Shown here piece by piece: positions 16,342 through 24,613 of a stretch of 64,000 nucleotides of DNA. The stretch's first letter is position 1; each line of letters opens with the position of its first letter. The translations under genes and the position numbers were made by a program. The stretch covers positions 124,001 to 188,000 of the forward strand of contig NZ_JABBNC010000005.1 of assembly GCF_012933445.1 (NCBI RefSeq), in the 5' to 3' direction. This DNA comes from Actinoplanes sp. TBRC 11911. GTDB taxonomy: Bacteria; Actinomycetota; Actinomycetes; Mycobacteriales; Micromonosporaceae. Under the pieces are notes generated by a model. It saw only the letters and a program-made list of their open reading frames with translations. It searched no databases and was not told the DNA's origin.

Positions 16342-18452
16342 AGCACGCCGTTCGCCGTCAACCGATAGGGGGCATATTGCTTCATCAGCTCGGTCGGCTC
16401 GTCGTAGGAGACGATCGCGACCACCTTCGGATAGTGCTTGAGCTCCTTGAACTTCGACAGTGGCACGACCTTGGCGCGGTGGCTTCCCAGCCCGGCCAGC
16501 GTCACGTGCCAGGCATGCACGCGCGTCGGCACGATGGCGGTCGGCGACGTCCAGCCACGCAGATCGGACCCGTCGGACAGCAACGATCCGCCCAGCGTGA
16601 TCCTGCCGATCCGCCATCCGCCCTTGTTCACGGCGTCATCACTGACATAGCGAAGACCAATCAAGATCTTGCTTCCCCCGTACGCCCGGAGGTCGTATTT
16701 CACCGTGACCGTCGGACCGCTCGCATCCGTCAGCGCGGGTCCCCACGGACCGGGCTGGGTGCGGTCACCGGCGACGGCCCGATAGGTCTTACCGCCGTCG
16801 GTCGACACTGTCACATAGGCCCAGTCGTTCCCGGGTTCGAGGCCCCACGCGGTTTCCAGCGTGAGCGTCGGATCCGCAGCCGGCACCGTGACCCGGCGTA
16901 CGGCGTACGAGTCAAGGTCCGCCCGGTTGCCGGAGAAGAGGGTCCCGCCGGCGACCGTCCAGCCGGACGGCAACGGCGGCAACGTCTCCGCGCCCTCGAA
17001 GACCACCGACCTCAGGGGCGTCGGAAGGGGAACGTAATCGGCGCCGTTCGGTGCCGCGCCGGGCGTGTCGTATGCGGACTTGTTGTCCAGGTTCACCGTG
17101 GAGCGCAGGCTCGCGGCGGTGATCCGCCGGGCCGGAACTCCTTCGATCACGGCGCCCGGATCGCCCCCGACCTTGTCCACCAGGGTCATGGCCTGGAAGT
17201 CGTGCAGCACGTCGTAGACCGACGTGCCGGCGGGCAACGCGGCCTGTACGCCCGCGAGTCCCTGCCGCTCGCCGTCGCGGTGCAGCGCCGTGATGACGCC
17301 GGGGCCGAAACGGTCTCGCAGGTAGAGCATGAATTGAAAGGCGATCCCGTAATCGGCGAGGATGCCGTTCGGCGGGTCCTCGCTCCAGAGGTTCAGCGAG
17401 TTCTGCGGTCCGCCGCACGCCCGCGGGTTCCTGTTGTACTTGGTCTTCACCGGCCCGAAACCCTGGTAGCAGATCAGATGGGGATCGTTGCCCTGGTCCC
17501 GTACTGTCGTGCGGCCGTCGACATATCCGGTGAGGGTCTGGGCGTAATCGGACAGCCCTTCGTTCACCCAGAGCGGCTCCGCCGGGTCGCTGTAGTACTC
17601 GAGCAGGTGCTGCCACTCGTGCGCGAAGGTCGCCTCGTACAGGCGCGGCTTCGCCAGACGGTTCGTGCACGGGTCGTCGCTCGGGTCGTTCGGCGGGTTC
17701 GCCCCGAGCCGGTGCAACCAGTCGTACGCGTCGAGGGTTATCACGTTGCGGTCGACCAGCTCGTTCATCGCGCGCGAGAAGAAACCGGCGGTGTAGGTGA
17801 TCACCTCCGGGAAGCGCAGATAGTTCTCGTCGCGGATGTTGTCGACGAGGGTGACCGTCTTGCCGCCGTCGCCGGTGAAGTCGCCTGGGGCGGTCGCGTT
17901 CGACCCGGCCCGGTCCGGCGGCACGCGGAACGCTTGCGTCTCCTTTGGATAGATCGTGCCGTCGAACTCGGACACCAGCCCCGCGATCTGGGCGTCGGTC
18001 ACCTCCAGCGAGCCGCGCCGGCAGTCGTTTTCCGGAAACGCGAGGTCCTGGGCCACCCACACCTCGACGTGCGTCCCGACCGCGCGCAGCGTGAACCGCT
18101 TCGGGTAGTACTTGTTCGTGGTGCTGTCCAAAGCGGGCCAGTCACGCACCGCTCCCACCGCCGGCGTGCGCGCGGCCCGTGACCCCGGGGCGGGCCGATA
18201 CCTCGGATGCTCAGGAAGCGCCCGCCCGGCGAACGTGAACCGCGCGCGATCCAGCTCGCGGACGTCACTGCCGGCCCGGCCGTCACTGCCAGCCCGGACA
18301 TCGCTGCCAGCCCGGACGTCACTGGCGGCCCCGACGTCACTGGCGGCCGCCACCGATCCACCCGATCCGTGTGCGGGCATCGTCGCACCCGGCATCAGAG
18401 CCGCAGCAAGCGAGGTGATAGCCGCAAAAACCACAAACCGGGCACGCTCCAT
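16317..18452 (-). CDS. Secreted zinc metallopeptidase (gluzincin-type HExxH)
   Basis: 711 aa from ATG 18452. MERARFVVFAAITSLAAALM is a signal peptide. An Ala-Ser-Asp-Val-rich segment follows (about residues 33-67), encoded by five 18-bp repeats. In the middle, FAHEWQHLLEYY and, 19 residues on, WVNEGLSDYA give the HExxH...E zinc ligands of gluzincin peptidases. The C-terminal part (SGWTVAGGTLFSGNRADLD, TLETAWGLEPGNDWAYV) resembles the MAM/jelly-roll region of immune inhibitor A (M6) peptidases. It should be an extracellular protease; the target is unknown. Assignment to M6 is a judgement from motif order. It has no operon partner. Confidence 0.78.
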   Translation of the reverse strand: MERARFVVFAAITSLAAALMPGATMPAHGSGGSVAAASDVGAASDVRAGSDVRAGSDGRAGSDVRELDRARFTFAGRALPEHPRYRPAPGSRAARTPAVGAVRDWPALDSTTNKYYPKRFTLRAVGTHVEVWVAQDLAFPENDCRRGSLEVTDAQIAGLVSEFDGTIYPKETQAFRVPPDRAGSNATAPGDFTGDGGKTVTLVDNIRDENYLRFPEVITYTAGFFSRAMNELVDRNVITLDAYDWLHRLGANPPNDPSDDPCTNRLAKPRLYEATFAHEWQHLLEYYSDPAEPLWVNEGLSDYAQTLTGYVDGRTTVRDQGNDPHLICYQGFGPVKTKYNRNPRACGGPQNSLNLWSEDPPNGILADYGIAFQFMLYLRDRFGPGVITALHRDGERQGLAGVQAALPAGTSVYDVLHDFQAMTLVDKVGGDPGAVIEGVPARRITAASLRSTVNLDNKSAYDTPGAAPNGADYVPLPTPLRSVVFEGAETLPPLPSGWTVAGGTLFSGNRADLDSYAVRRVTVPAADPTLTLETAWGLEPGNDWAYVTVSTDGGKTYRAVAGDRTQPGPWGPALTDASGPTVTVKYDLRAYGGSKILIGLRYVSDDAVNKGGWRIGRITLGGSLLSDGSDLRGWTSPTAIVPTRVHAWHVTLAGLGSHRAKVVPLSKFKELKHYPKVVAIVSYDEPTELMKQYAPYRLTANGVLQPGGSTP
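18259..18348. repeat. Five 18-bp repeats in the metallopeptidase N-terminal linker
   Basis: Units of the type GACGTCACTGCCAGCCCG run head to tail from 18259 to 18348 with one to four changes each. Read on the minus strand they encode variants of the hexapeptide AGSDVR. The unit is a multiple of three and the frame is kept. Confidence 0.85.
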
Positions 18453-18755
18453 GAAACGAGACGCTACCGACCCCGGGAACGCCGCACGCGCGAAGCGGCG
18501 GCCTCTCCCCCACCCGCTGCCCCGCGCCCTGAGCCCTGCGCTCTGACCCGCACGCGTGGCGGGGCGCGGCGGTCGGAGCTGCTGGCGCTCGTTGCGACCT
18601 CGGTCACGGAGGCCGATTTGTGGCCGCGCCTGGCGAACGGCTGCGCCTTTTCGACGTGCTCACGGGAGTGGGCGCGACCTCGGTGCCGCGCCTCGACCAC
18701 GACCACGGGCACGGCACAGCACGGGCGCGGCACGGACACGGGAACGGAGCTTTTT
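18453..18755. other. Gap without a convincing gene
   Basis: Open frames here lack a start with a ribosome binding site and show no recognisable protein. The frame of the NTF2-like gene stays open through the whole gap, so an extended N terminus cannot be excluded. I see no clear promoter or repeat. Confidence 0.4.
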
Positions 18756-19139
18756 GTGGCGAGTTCGGAACGGCTTGAGCTGGGGATGCGCTTTGGGGTT
18801 GCGCTGGCCGAGATGAACGAAGAGGGGCTTCGCGAAGTGTGCACGGAGGATGTCACCTGGTCGATTCCGGGCTCCAGTCGTGTTTCCGGGACCAGCTTCG
18901 GCGTCGCGGGGCTCCTTGCGGTCCAGCGGGTTCTTCACGACGCGGGCGTCACGGCCGAGATTCAGCAAGTGCTCTACGGGCGGGACAGCATGGTCGCCAT
19001 GCTGCACGAGACGGGAAGCAAAGACGGCAAGACGCTCGACGTGATTGTTGCTTCGGTGGTTGAGCTGCGCGGGCGCCGGATCGCTCGCATTACGGCCAAC
19101 GTCAGCGACGTCGAACAACTCAACCGCTATCTGCGGTAG
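18756..19139 (+). CDS. NTF2-like / SnoaL-like small protein
   Basis: 127 aa from GTG 18756, chosen because ACGGAG lies 7 bases upstream and the protein then has the normal length of a single NTF2-fold domain. The pattern LGMRFGVALAEMNEEGLREVCTEDVTWSIPG is the helix-strand opening of SnoaL-like proteins, and VIVASVVELRGRRIARITANVSD is the closing curved sheet. Such domains are cyclases, isomerases or ligand-binding dimers, and no catalytic set can be assigned here. It lies 88 bases before the TetR gene on the same strand, but the TetR operator intervenes, so it is probably a separate unit. Confidence 0.75.
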   Translation: MASSERLELGMRFGVALAEMNEEGLREVCTEDVTWSIPGSSRVSGTSFGVAGLLAVQRVLHDAGVTAEIQQVLYGRDSMVAMLHETGSKDGKTLDVIVASVVELRGRRIARITANVSDVEQLNRYLR

Positions 19140-19191
19140 GGGCCCCGGCGCCACACCCGAGACCGCGTCCGGGGAGAGAACGTGTGAAGCG

Positions 19192-19221
19192 GTAGACACT
19201 GTCTACACCTGCTGGTAGAAA
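19192..19221 (+). promoter_or_regulatory. Palindromic operator and leaderless promoter of the tetR-acyltransferase operon
   Basis: GTAGACA-C-TGTCTAC (19192-19206) is a perfect 15-bp palindrome. It contains a -35-like TAGACA (19193-19198); 17 bases on, TAGAAA (19216-19221) serves as -10, placing the start of transcription at about the ATG at 19228. The site fits autorepression by the TetR protein it precedes. Confidence 0.75.
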
Positions 19222-19227
19222 CTGCTC

Positions 19228-19779
19228 ATGGAGCTTGAGCGACGCCTTGTCGCCGCCGGCGTCGAGTTGCTTGCCGAGGCCGGGCCGGAAGCGCTTTCGG
19301 TGCGGGAGATCGCGCGGCGGGCCGGGGTTTCGCACGGGGCGCCCCGGCGCTACTTCCCCACGCATCAGGCCTTGCTGGCCGCGATCGCCCGCGAGGGCTA
19401 TCGCAAGCTGGGCGACGTGGTGGACGAGACGATCGGGCGGGACGACGGGGATCCGCGCGACGCGGTGCTGTCGTTCGCGCATCGGTATCTCGCGTTCGCG
19501 CGTGACGAGCAGGGGATGTTCGCGCTCATGTTCCGGCACGATCTGCTCACGGGTAACGGGATCGGGCTGCGCGAGACCAGTACGCCGCTGTTCGGTGTGC
19601 TGGTGGAACAACTCGACCGGGCCGACGTGCCCGAACCGCGGGTGACCGCGGCGGCGCTCTGGGCGGCACTGCACGGGGTCGCCCAGCTCTCCCAGTGGGG
19701 CACGCTCGAGGTCGTCACCGGCTCCAGCGACCCGGACGCCGTCCTGACCACCACCGTCGACGCTCACCTGGGGCGATGA
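19228..19779 (+). CDS. TetR-family transcriptional regulator
   Basis: 183 aa. ATG 19228 has no ribosome binding site but sits 7 bases after a -10 element, so the mRNA is probably leaderless. Residues about 8-55 form the TetR helix-turn-helix ([20 protein letters not shown], then [21 protein letters not shown]). The remaining helical domain matches the TetR_C_33-like regulators with [22 protein letters not shown]. Its stop overlaps the start of the acyltransferase gene (ATGATGA arrangement), so it is the first gene of an operon and probably represses itself and the acyltransferase. The inducer is unknown; a lipid or acyl compound would fit the partner gene. Confidence 0.92.
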   Translation: MELERRLVAAGVELLAEAGPEALSVREIARRAGVSHGAPRRYFPTHQALLAAIAREGYRKLGDVVDETIGRDDGDPRDAVLSFAHRYLAFARDEQGMFALMFRHDLLTGNGIGLRETSTPLFGVLVEQLDRADVPEPRVTAAALWAALHGVAQLSQWGTLEVVTGSSDPDAVLTTTVDAHLGR

Positions 19780-20435
19780 TGCTGCCCTCGATGCTACGGC
19801 CGATGCTCGTGCCGCTGAGTCGCGTGGCCTTCCGGCCGGATGTGCAAGGCGCCCGCAACGTGCCGCGGCGCGGGCCGGTCATCCTCGCCGCCAATCATTT
19901 GTCGGTCGTGGACAGCTTCCTCATTCCGCTGGTGACGCCGCGGCGGGTGTCCTTCCTGGCGAAGCAGGAGTATTTCGAGCGCAGTTTCTTCTCGCGCGCC
20001 TTTTTCAGCGGGATCGATGCCATTCCGGTGCCGCGGGGCACTTATCGCGCGGCGCAGGAGTCGCTGGAAACCGCGCTCGGGGTGCTGCGGCTCGGTGGAG
20101 CTTTCGGCATTCATCCGGAGGGCAGCCGATCCCGCGACGGGCGGATCTACCGGGGGCGTACGGGCGTGGCCTGGCTTGCCATCGCGTCCGGCGCGCCCGT
20201 GGTTCCGGTCGCGTTATGCGGCACCGAGCGGATCCAGCCGATCGGGCAGCCCTATCCCAAGCCGGGCAAGGTGGTCGTGAAGTTCGGTGAGCAGATGTTC
20301 TTCGCTCCGCCGGCCGACGGGCGTCAAGGGCCCGCCCGCCGGAAAGCCACCGACGAGATCATGGCGGCGATCGGGGCGCTGTCCGGGCAGGAGGAGGCCG
20401 GCGTTTACAACGAACTGTCAACCGGAACGACATAG
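19776..20435 (+). CDS. 1-acyl-sn-glycerol-3-phosphate acyltransferase family protein (PlsC-like)
   Basis: 219 aa from ATG 19776 (ATG 19779 is adjacent), overlapping the TetR stop. Acyltransferase block I appears as NHLSVVDSF (an NHxSxxD form of NHxxxxD), block II as [10 protein letters not shown], block III as [19 protein letters not shown] and block IV as [11 protein letters not shown]. The protein has the compact length of actinobacterial lysophosphatidate acyltransferases and no long transmembrane segment beyond a hydrophobic N-terminal patch. It should acylate lysophosphatidic acid or a related lysolipid at the membrane. Regulation by a dedicated TetR suggests a conditional, not the housekeeping, enzyme; that is inference. 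Confidence 0.93.
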   Translation: MMLPSMLRPMLVPLSRVAFRPDVQGARNVPRRGPVILAANHLSVVDSFLIPLVTPRRVSFLAKQEYFERSFFSRAFFSGIDAIPVPRGTYRAAQESLETALGVLRLGGAFGIHPEGSRSRDGRIYRGRTGVAWLAIASGAPVVPVALCGTERIQPIGQPYPKPGKVVVKFGEQMFFAPPADGRQGPARRKATDEIMAAIGALSGQEEAGVYNELSTGTT

Positions 20436-20467
20436 GAACCGCCACCGCGCGCGCCGAAATTTGAGGC

Positions 20468-21469
20468 ATGATCCGCTTCGCCCGCCGCGCGCTCGGCGCC
20501 ACCCTCGCCCTCGGCCTGCTCGTGTCCGCCCCGGCACCCGCGTCGGCAGAAGAAGCCCCGACGCAGAACGCGCCGACCCAAGACACGCCGGCACAGAACG
20601 CGCCGACCCAAGACGTGCCGGCACAGAACGCGCCGACCGAAGACACGCCGGCAACAGGCGGGGAAGCGCCCCAAAGCATCAAGATCATGCCCCTCGGCGA
20701 CTCGATCACCTGGGGTGTCGGCACCCCGGCTCACGACTCCTACCGCACCGACCTCTACCGCCGCCTCACCGCCGCCGGACTCAACGTCGACTTCGTCGGC
20801 TCGCAGCACTCCGGCACCGGCGCCGACCGCGACAACGAGGGCCACCCGGGCTGGACCATCACCCAGATCTCCGCCAACATCGATCACTGGCTCGACGCGT
20901 ACACGCCGGATGTGATCTTGCTGCACATCGGCACCAACGACATGACCAGGGGACTCCCGGACCCCACCGGCCACATGGCCACCCTCCTCGACCGGATCCA
21001 CCGCCGGCTCCCGGACGCGCAGATCTTCGTGGCCAAGGTGACCGGCCTCGGCGTCCTGAACGGCATCGCCGCGCAGGCCGCCCGCACCCGCGCCTTCAAC
21101 AACGGCGTCGAGCGTCTCGTCGCCGCCCGCGGGCTGCCGTTCCACCTGGTCGATCACAGCCGGACCCGCGGCGTGGCCATCGTCGACCGGGTGCACCCGA
21201 ACGCGTACGGCTTCCAGCGAATGGCCTGGACCTGGTACCGCGCGCTGGAGCCGACGCTGAACAACACCGGCCGCGACTGGCCCGCCACCAATGACCCGAA
21301 CCAGTTGCCGAGCGCGCTGCTCTGCCTCGGCGACAAGACCTCCCTTCCCGCGTACGCCCGGGGATGTCACCGCTGGCTCCACAAGCGCGCGCCCGGAGCG
21401 ATCAACACGCGGGTATGGCAGATGCGCGTCACCGTCAACGGCAAGGGGCGTTGGTACACCGCACCGTGA
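20468..21469 (+). CDS. Secreted SGNH/GDSL-family hydrolase
   Basis: 333 aa. The signal peptide MIRFARRALGATLALGLLV ends near ASA-EEA. A Gln/Asn/Thr/Pro linker (about residues 29-62) is encoded by three 30-bp repeats. The hydrolase domain carries block I MPLGDSITWG with the nucleophile Ser, block III IGTNDMTRG and block V DRVHPNAYG with the catalytic Asp and His. A C-terminal extension of about 75 residues contains two Cys (LCLGD, RGCHRW). SGNH enzymes deacylate sugars, lipids or esters; the extracellular location and neighbours do not settle which. A hairpin terminator follows. Confidence 0.92.
   Translation: MIRFARRALGATLALGLLVSAPAPASAEEAPTQNAPTQDTPAQNAPTQDVPAQNAPTEDTPATGGEAPQSIKIMPLGDSITWGVGTPAHDSYRTDLYRRLTAAGLNVDFVGSQHSGTGADRDNEGHPGWTITQISANIDHWLDAYTPDVILLHIGTNDMTRGLPDPTGHMATLLDRIHRRLPDAQIFVAKVTGLGVLNGIAAQAARTRAFNNGVERLVAARGLPFHLVDHSRTRGVAIVDRVHPNAYGFQRMAWTWYRALEPTLNNTGRDWPATNDPNQLPSALLCLGDKTSLPAYARGCHRWLHKRAPGAINTRVWQMRVTVNGKGRWYTAP
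20555..20652. repeat. 30-bp tandem repeats in the SGNH hydrolase linker
   Basis: Three full units (20555-20584, 20585-20614, 20615-20644) and part of a fourth encode decapeptides like TPAQNAPTQD. Copies differ by a few bases only. The unit keeps the reading frame. Confidence 0.9.
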
Positions 21470-21477
21470 CGCACGGG

Positions 21478-21506
21478 GTCGGGCCAGGGTGAGTCCCTGG
21501 CTCGAC
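21478..21506 (+). terminator. Hairpin terminator after the SGNH gene
   Basis: GTCGGGCCAGGG (21478-21489) pairs with CCCTGGCTCGAC (21495-21506), a 12-bp stem with one G-U pair and a five-base loop, starting 8 bases after the stop. Confidence 0.75.
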
Positions 21507-21562
21507 CGGCGGCGGATCCGCGAGACGGTCCAGGGGCGAGAAAACGCCACCGGGAGGGCCGC

Positions 21563-22144
21563 ATGAGCACCGACATGAAACTCGAAGTCGTCGTCATCGC
21601 CGTATCGGACGTCGACCGATCGACGAAGTTCTACCAGAGCCTGGGCTGGCGCCTCGACGTCACGCCGCCCGGGATCGTCCAGCTGACCCCGCCCGGGTCC
21701 TCCTGCTCGGTGCAGTTCGGCGCGTCGCTGACCACGGCGGCGCCCGGCTCGGCCAAGGAGTACCTGATCGTCAACGACATCGTGGCCACCCGCGACGAGT
21801 TGGTCGCGGCCGGCGTCGAGGTGGACGAGATCTTCCACGCCACGCCGCAGGGCCCGGCGAGCGGACCGGATCCGGAGCGGCGCAGCTACCTGTCCCGCGC
21901 CACGTTCAACGACCCGGACGGCAACACCTGGCTGCTCCAGGAGGTCACCACCCGCCTGCCGGGCCGCATCGATCCAGGTCCGACCGCGTACGCCTCGGCC
22001 ACCGACCTGGCCGCGGCCATGCGCCGGGCGTCGGTGGCGCACGGCGAGCACGAGAAGCGCATCGGCGCCGAGGATCCGGATTGGCCTACCTGGTACGCGG
22101 AGTACATGGTGGCGGAGCAGAGTGGGACCGAACTTCCCCTCTGA
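21563..22144 (+). CDS. VOC-superfamily (glyoxalase-like) protein
   Basis: 193 aa from ATG 21563, preceded by GGGAGGG. The start MKLEVVVIAVSDVDRSTKFYQ-SLGW and the late NDPDGNTWLLQEV are the two halves of a VOC betaalphabetabetabeta fold, with a central SKEYLIVNDIVATRDEL-type stretch. About 55 residues follow the fold (LAAAMRRASVAHGEHEKRIG), a pattern seen in VOC proteins of actinobacteria that are otherwise uncharacterised. Metal-dependent isomerase, dioxygenase or resistance-binding roles are all possible in the superfamily. The small DUF2007-like gene follows after 12 bases and may be co-transcribed. Confidence 0.88.
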   Translation: MSTDMKLEVVVIAVSDVDRSTKFYQSLGWRLDVTPPGIVQLTPPGSSCSVQFGASLTTAAPGSAKEYLIVNDIVATRDELVAAGVEVDEIFHATPQGPASGPDPERRSYLSRATFNDPDGNTWLLQEVTTRLPGRIDPGPTAYASATDLAAAMRRASVAHGEHEKRIGAEDPDWPTWYAEYMVAEQSGTELPL

Positions 22145-22156
22145 GACAGGAGCCCC

Positions 22157-22369
22157 ATGGACGTCGTATCCGTAGCGGTCGTCAACAACCGCATCGAGGC
22201 CGAACTGATCGCCGGCCTCCTGCGCAGCAACGGCATCAAGGTCGCGGTGTCCGCCGACGACGCCGGCCAGCAGGAGCCGCAACTGCAGCAGGACGGCGTG
22301 CGCGTGCTGGTCGACCCGGCCGACGCGGACGCGGCCCGGGAGATCCTCGCGGAGGCCCAAAAGCCGTAA
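22157..22369 (+). CDS. Small DUF2007-like putative signal-transducing protein
   Basis: 70 aa from ATG 22157, with ACAGGAG 6 bases upstream. The layout DVVSVAVVNNRIEAELIAGLL, then a Gln-rich turn, then VRVLVDPADADAAREIL matches the DUF2007 domain, a small alpha/beta fold likened to PII proteins. The biochemical role of the family is not established. It sits 12 bases behind the VOC gene and 40 bases before a membrane protein gene on the same strand. Confidence 0.8.
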   Translation: MDVVSVAVVNNRIEAELIAGLLRSNGIKVAVSADDAGQQEPQLQQDGVRVLVDPADADAAREILAEAQKP

Positions 22370-22409
22370 GAAGGCCCATAAGCGGGTCAACTTCGCCCAC
22401 CATAGGGGC

Positions 22410-23813
22410 ATGCGTCGGGTGCTGCGCGGCGAGGCTCTGGTGCCGGTCGCCGGTGTGGTCGCGTTCCTGCTCGTCTTCGGCCGGTTCGGCGGCGTCGCGG
22501 ACCCCGCGCCCGCGGCCCGCTGGCTCGGTCTCGGCGTGCTGCTGGCTCCCGCTTTGATGGCGTACGCCCATCGGTGGTCCGCGGCGTGGGCGGCGGTGCT
22601 CGGCGCGATCGTCTGGTCGTCCCTCGCCGCCTCCCCCGCCACGGTCGCGGTCGTCTGGGCGTACGCGCTGGTCGCCTTGGTGATCGCCCGGCGGGAGCGG
22701 GCCGGGAGTCCGGAGGTCGTGCCGCACCGCCCGCCGCCGGCCCCGCACGGTCTGCCGCACGTGGCCGTCCCGACCGAGGTGACCGGGTTCGCGCTGCTGG
22801 TGGTGTCCGCGCTGGTGGCGGTGCTGATCAACCCGAGCGCCATGGCCGGGTTCGGGCTCGGCTGCGCGCTTCTCGCCCGCGCGCTGCGGCACCAGCGGTC
22901 ACTGCGGCGGCTGTTCGGCACCCCGCAACCCGTTCATGCGGTACGCGTCGTGGAACAGCTCGGCTACGTCCATGTCCTGCTCGCGGCCCCGGACGGGCAG
23001 ACCGCCCGGGAATTCGGCTTCCCGGTCGCCGAGCCGGACGTGCCGCCCGACGAGGACGAACCGCACACGGTGGCGGGCACCCTCTACGGCTCGCCGACGG
23101 CGGGGAGCTGGTGCGCGGTCGAGGCCGAGGGGCGCGTCCACGTGCCGGTGGGCCCGGTCGGCGAGGTGATCGTGGTGCCCTACGACGTGGTGCAGGGGCT
23201 GCCCCGCGAGATCGAGGACGACGAGGAGCAGCTCGTCGACCCGGCCGCGCTGCGACCCGCCGATCACTGTGTGGACGCGGTGACGGCTCGTGAACATCGG
23301 ATCGCCCCGCAGCGGGCCTGGGCGGCGACGATCGCGATCGGTCTGGGTTCGGCCCTCGCCGCCGGGGAGCTGGCCGTGCTGGCCGGGGTACCGCTCACCG
23401 TCATGATCTTGGTGAGCGCGGGGGCCGGGGCCGCCGGATACGAGTTCGGGTGGCGCAGTCAGCTCCGGCCGCGCCTGCGCTGGCACGTGGGCGGGGTGGC
23501 ATCGGTCGGGTTTCGCGGCCGCGACCGGCAGCCGTGGGCGACCGACAGCGCGGTGGTGTACGACGACGACGGCACGATCGTGCTCACCGCGGGCGCGTCG
23601 GTGCTGACCGTGCCGGTGCCCGCGCCCTGGCCGTCGCCGCAGGCGCAGCGCAGCGCGGATCAGCTGGTGGCGGCCCTGCGCGACGCGCGGCAGCAGTCCT
23701 TCGCGATCAGCCCGGTGCCGCCGCCCCCGGAGATCGACGTGCCGCACCGGCCGGTCGCCCTGCTGCTCGCCTGGGCACTCTCGGTCGTCGCGACCACCCT
23801 GATAGTGCATTGA
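22410..23813 (+). CDS. Uncharacterised multi-pass membrane protein
   Basis: 467 aa from ATG 22410; a shorter spacing to the previous gene and no strong ribosome binding site are seen. Hydrophobic segments occur at about residues 9-24, 35-50, 55-90, 120-140, a pair around 290-335, and a C-terminal one (VALLLAWALSVVATTLIVH). Between them lies a soluble region of about 130 residues rich in Asp, Glu and Val (VRVVEQLGYVHVLLAAPDG, PVGPVGEVIVVPYDVVQG). I recognise no enzyme motif. It precedes the molybdenum hydroxylase genes by 20 bases on the same strand but has no known link to them. Confidence 0.8.
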   Translation: MRRVLRGEALVPVAGVVAFLLVFGRFGGVADPAPAARWLGLGVLLAPALMAYAHRWSAAWAAVLGAIVWSSLAASPATVAVVWAYALVALVIARRERAGSPEVVPHRPPPAPHGLPHVAVPTEVTGFALLVVSALVAVLINPSAMAGFGLGCALLARALRHQRSLRRLFGTPQPVHAVRVVEQLGYVHVLLAAPDGQTAREFGFPVAEPDVPPDEDEPHTVAGTLYGSPTAGSWCAVEAEGRVHVPVGPVGEVIVVPYDVVQGLPREIEDDEEQLVDPAALRPADHCVDAVTAREHRIAPQRAWAATIAIGLGSALAAGELAVLAGVPLTVMILVSAGAGAAGYEFGWRSQLRPRLRWHVGGVASVGFRGRDRQPWATDSAVVYDDDGTIVLTAGASVLTVPVPAPWPSPQAQRSADQLVAALRDARQQSFAISPVPPPPEIDVPHRPVALLLAWALSVVATTLIVH

Positions 23814-23833
23814 TACCCGCGTAACGTACGGAC

Positions 23834-24613
23834 GTGGACCTGAACACGGTCGCCGAGGTGATCAGCCCCGCCGAGGTGGGTCAGTGGCGCCCGGGCGACG
23901 CGTGGCTCGGCGGCGGAACGTTCCTGTTCGGCGAGCCGCGGCCACACCTGACCAGGCTGCTCGATCTGACCGCGGCGGGCTGGCCGGCCTTGACCGTACG
24001 CGACGACGGCCTGGAGATCGCGGCGACCTGCACGATCGCCGAGCTCGCCGGCAGCGGCTACGAGATCGCCCGGCAGTGCTGCGACGCGTTCCTGGCCTCG
24101 TTCAAGGTCTGGAACGTGGCCACGGTCGGGGGCAATCTGTGCGCCGCGCTGCCGGCCGGGCCGATGATCGCGCTGGGCGCCGCGCTCGGCGGAACGTGCC
24201 TGCTCATCGGGCCGGACGGTGAGCGGCGGGTGCCGGTCGCGGAGTTCGTCACCGGGGACGGCACCACCGTGCTGGGTGAGGGTGAGCTGCTGCGGTCGGT
24301 GCACCTGCCGGCCGGGGCGTTGCGGGCGCGGACCGCGTTGCGGCAGTCGTCGCTGCACCCGTACGGACGGTCGGCGGCCCTGGTGATCGGCCGGCTCGAC
24401 GACGACGGATTCACGCTGACGGTCACCGCGTCCACCCGTACGCCGTACGTGCTGAGGTTCTCGGTTCTGCCTTCGTCGGAGATGGTGCAGGTGGCGCTGG
24501 CCGAGCGGATCCCGGACGAGGCCTACGTGGACGACGTGCACGGATCGCCGGCCTGGCGACGGCACATGACGCGGCTATCCGCCGAGCGGATCCGGCGGGA
24601 GCTGAGCGCATGA
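23834..24613 (+). CDS. FAD-binding subunit of a molybdenum hydroxylase
   Basis: 259 aa from GTG 23834. The FAD-binding signature of the CoxM/XdhB medium subunit is present as AWLGGGTFLFGE near residue 25 and FKVWNVATVGGNLCAALPAG near residue 95, with CO_deh_flav_C-like residues in the last 90. It transfers electrons from the iron-sulfur clusters of the partner protein to FAD and on to the acceptor. The stop overlaps the start of the next gene as ATGA, so the subunits are made together. No molybdenum-insertion chaperone (XdhC) is nearby. The physiological substrate, an aldehyde or N-heterocycle, cannot be read. Confidence 0.92.
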   Translation: MDLNTVAEVISPAEVGQWRPGDAWLGGGTFLFGEPRPHLTRLLDLTAAGWPALTVRDDGLEIAATCTIAELAGSGYEIARQCCDAFLASFKVWNVATVGGNLCAALPAGPMIALGAALGGTCLLIGPDGERRVPVAEFVTGDGTTVLGEGELLRSVHLPAGALRARTALRQSSLHPYGRSAALVIGRLDDDGFTLTVTASTRTPYVLRFSVLPSSEMVQVALAERIPDEAYVDDVHGSPAWRRHMTRLSAERIRRELSA

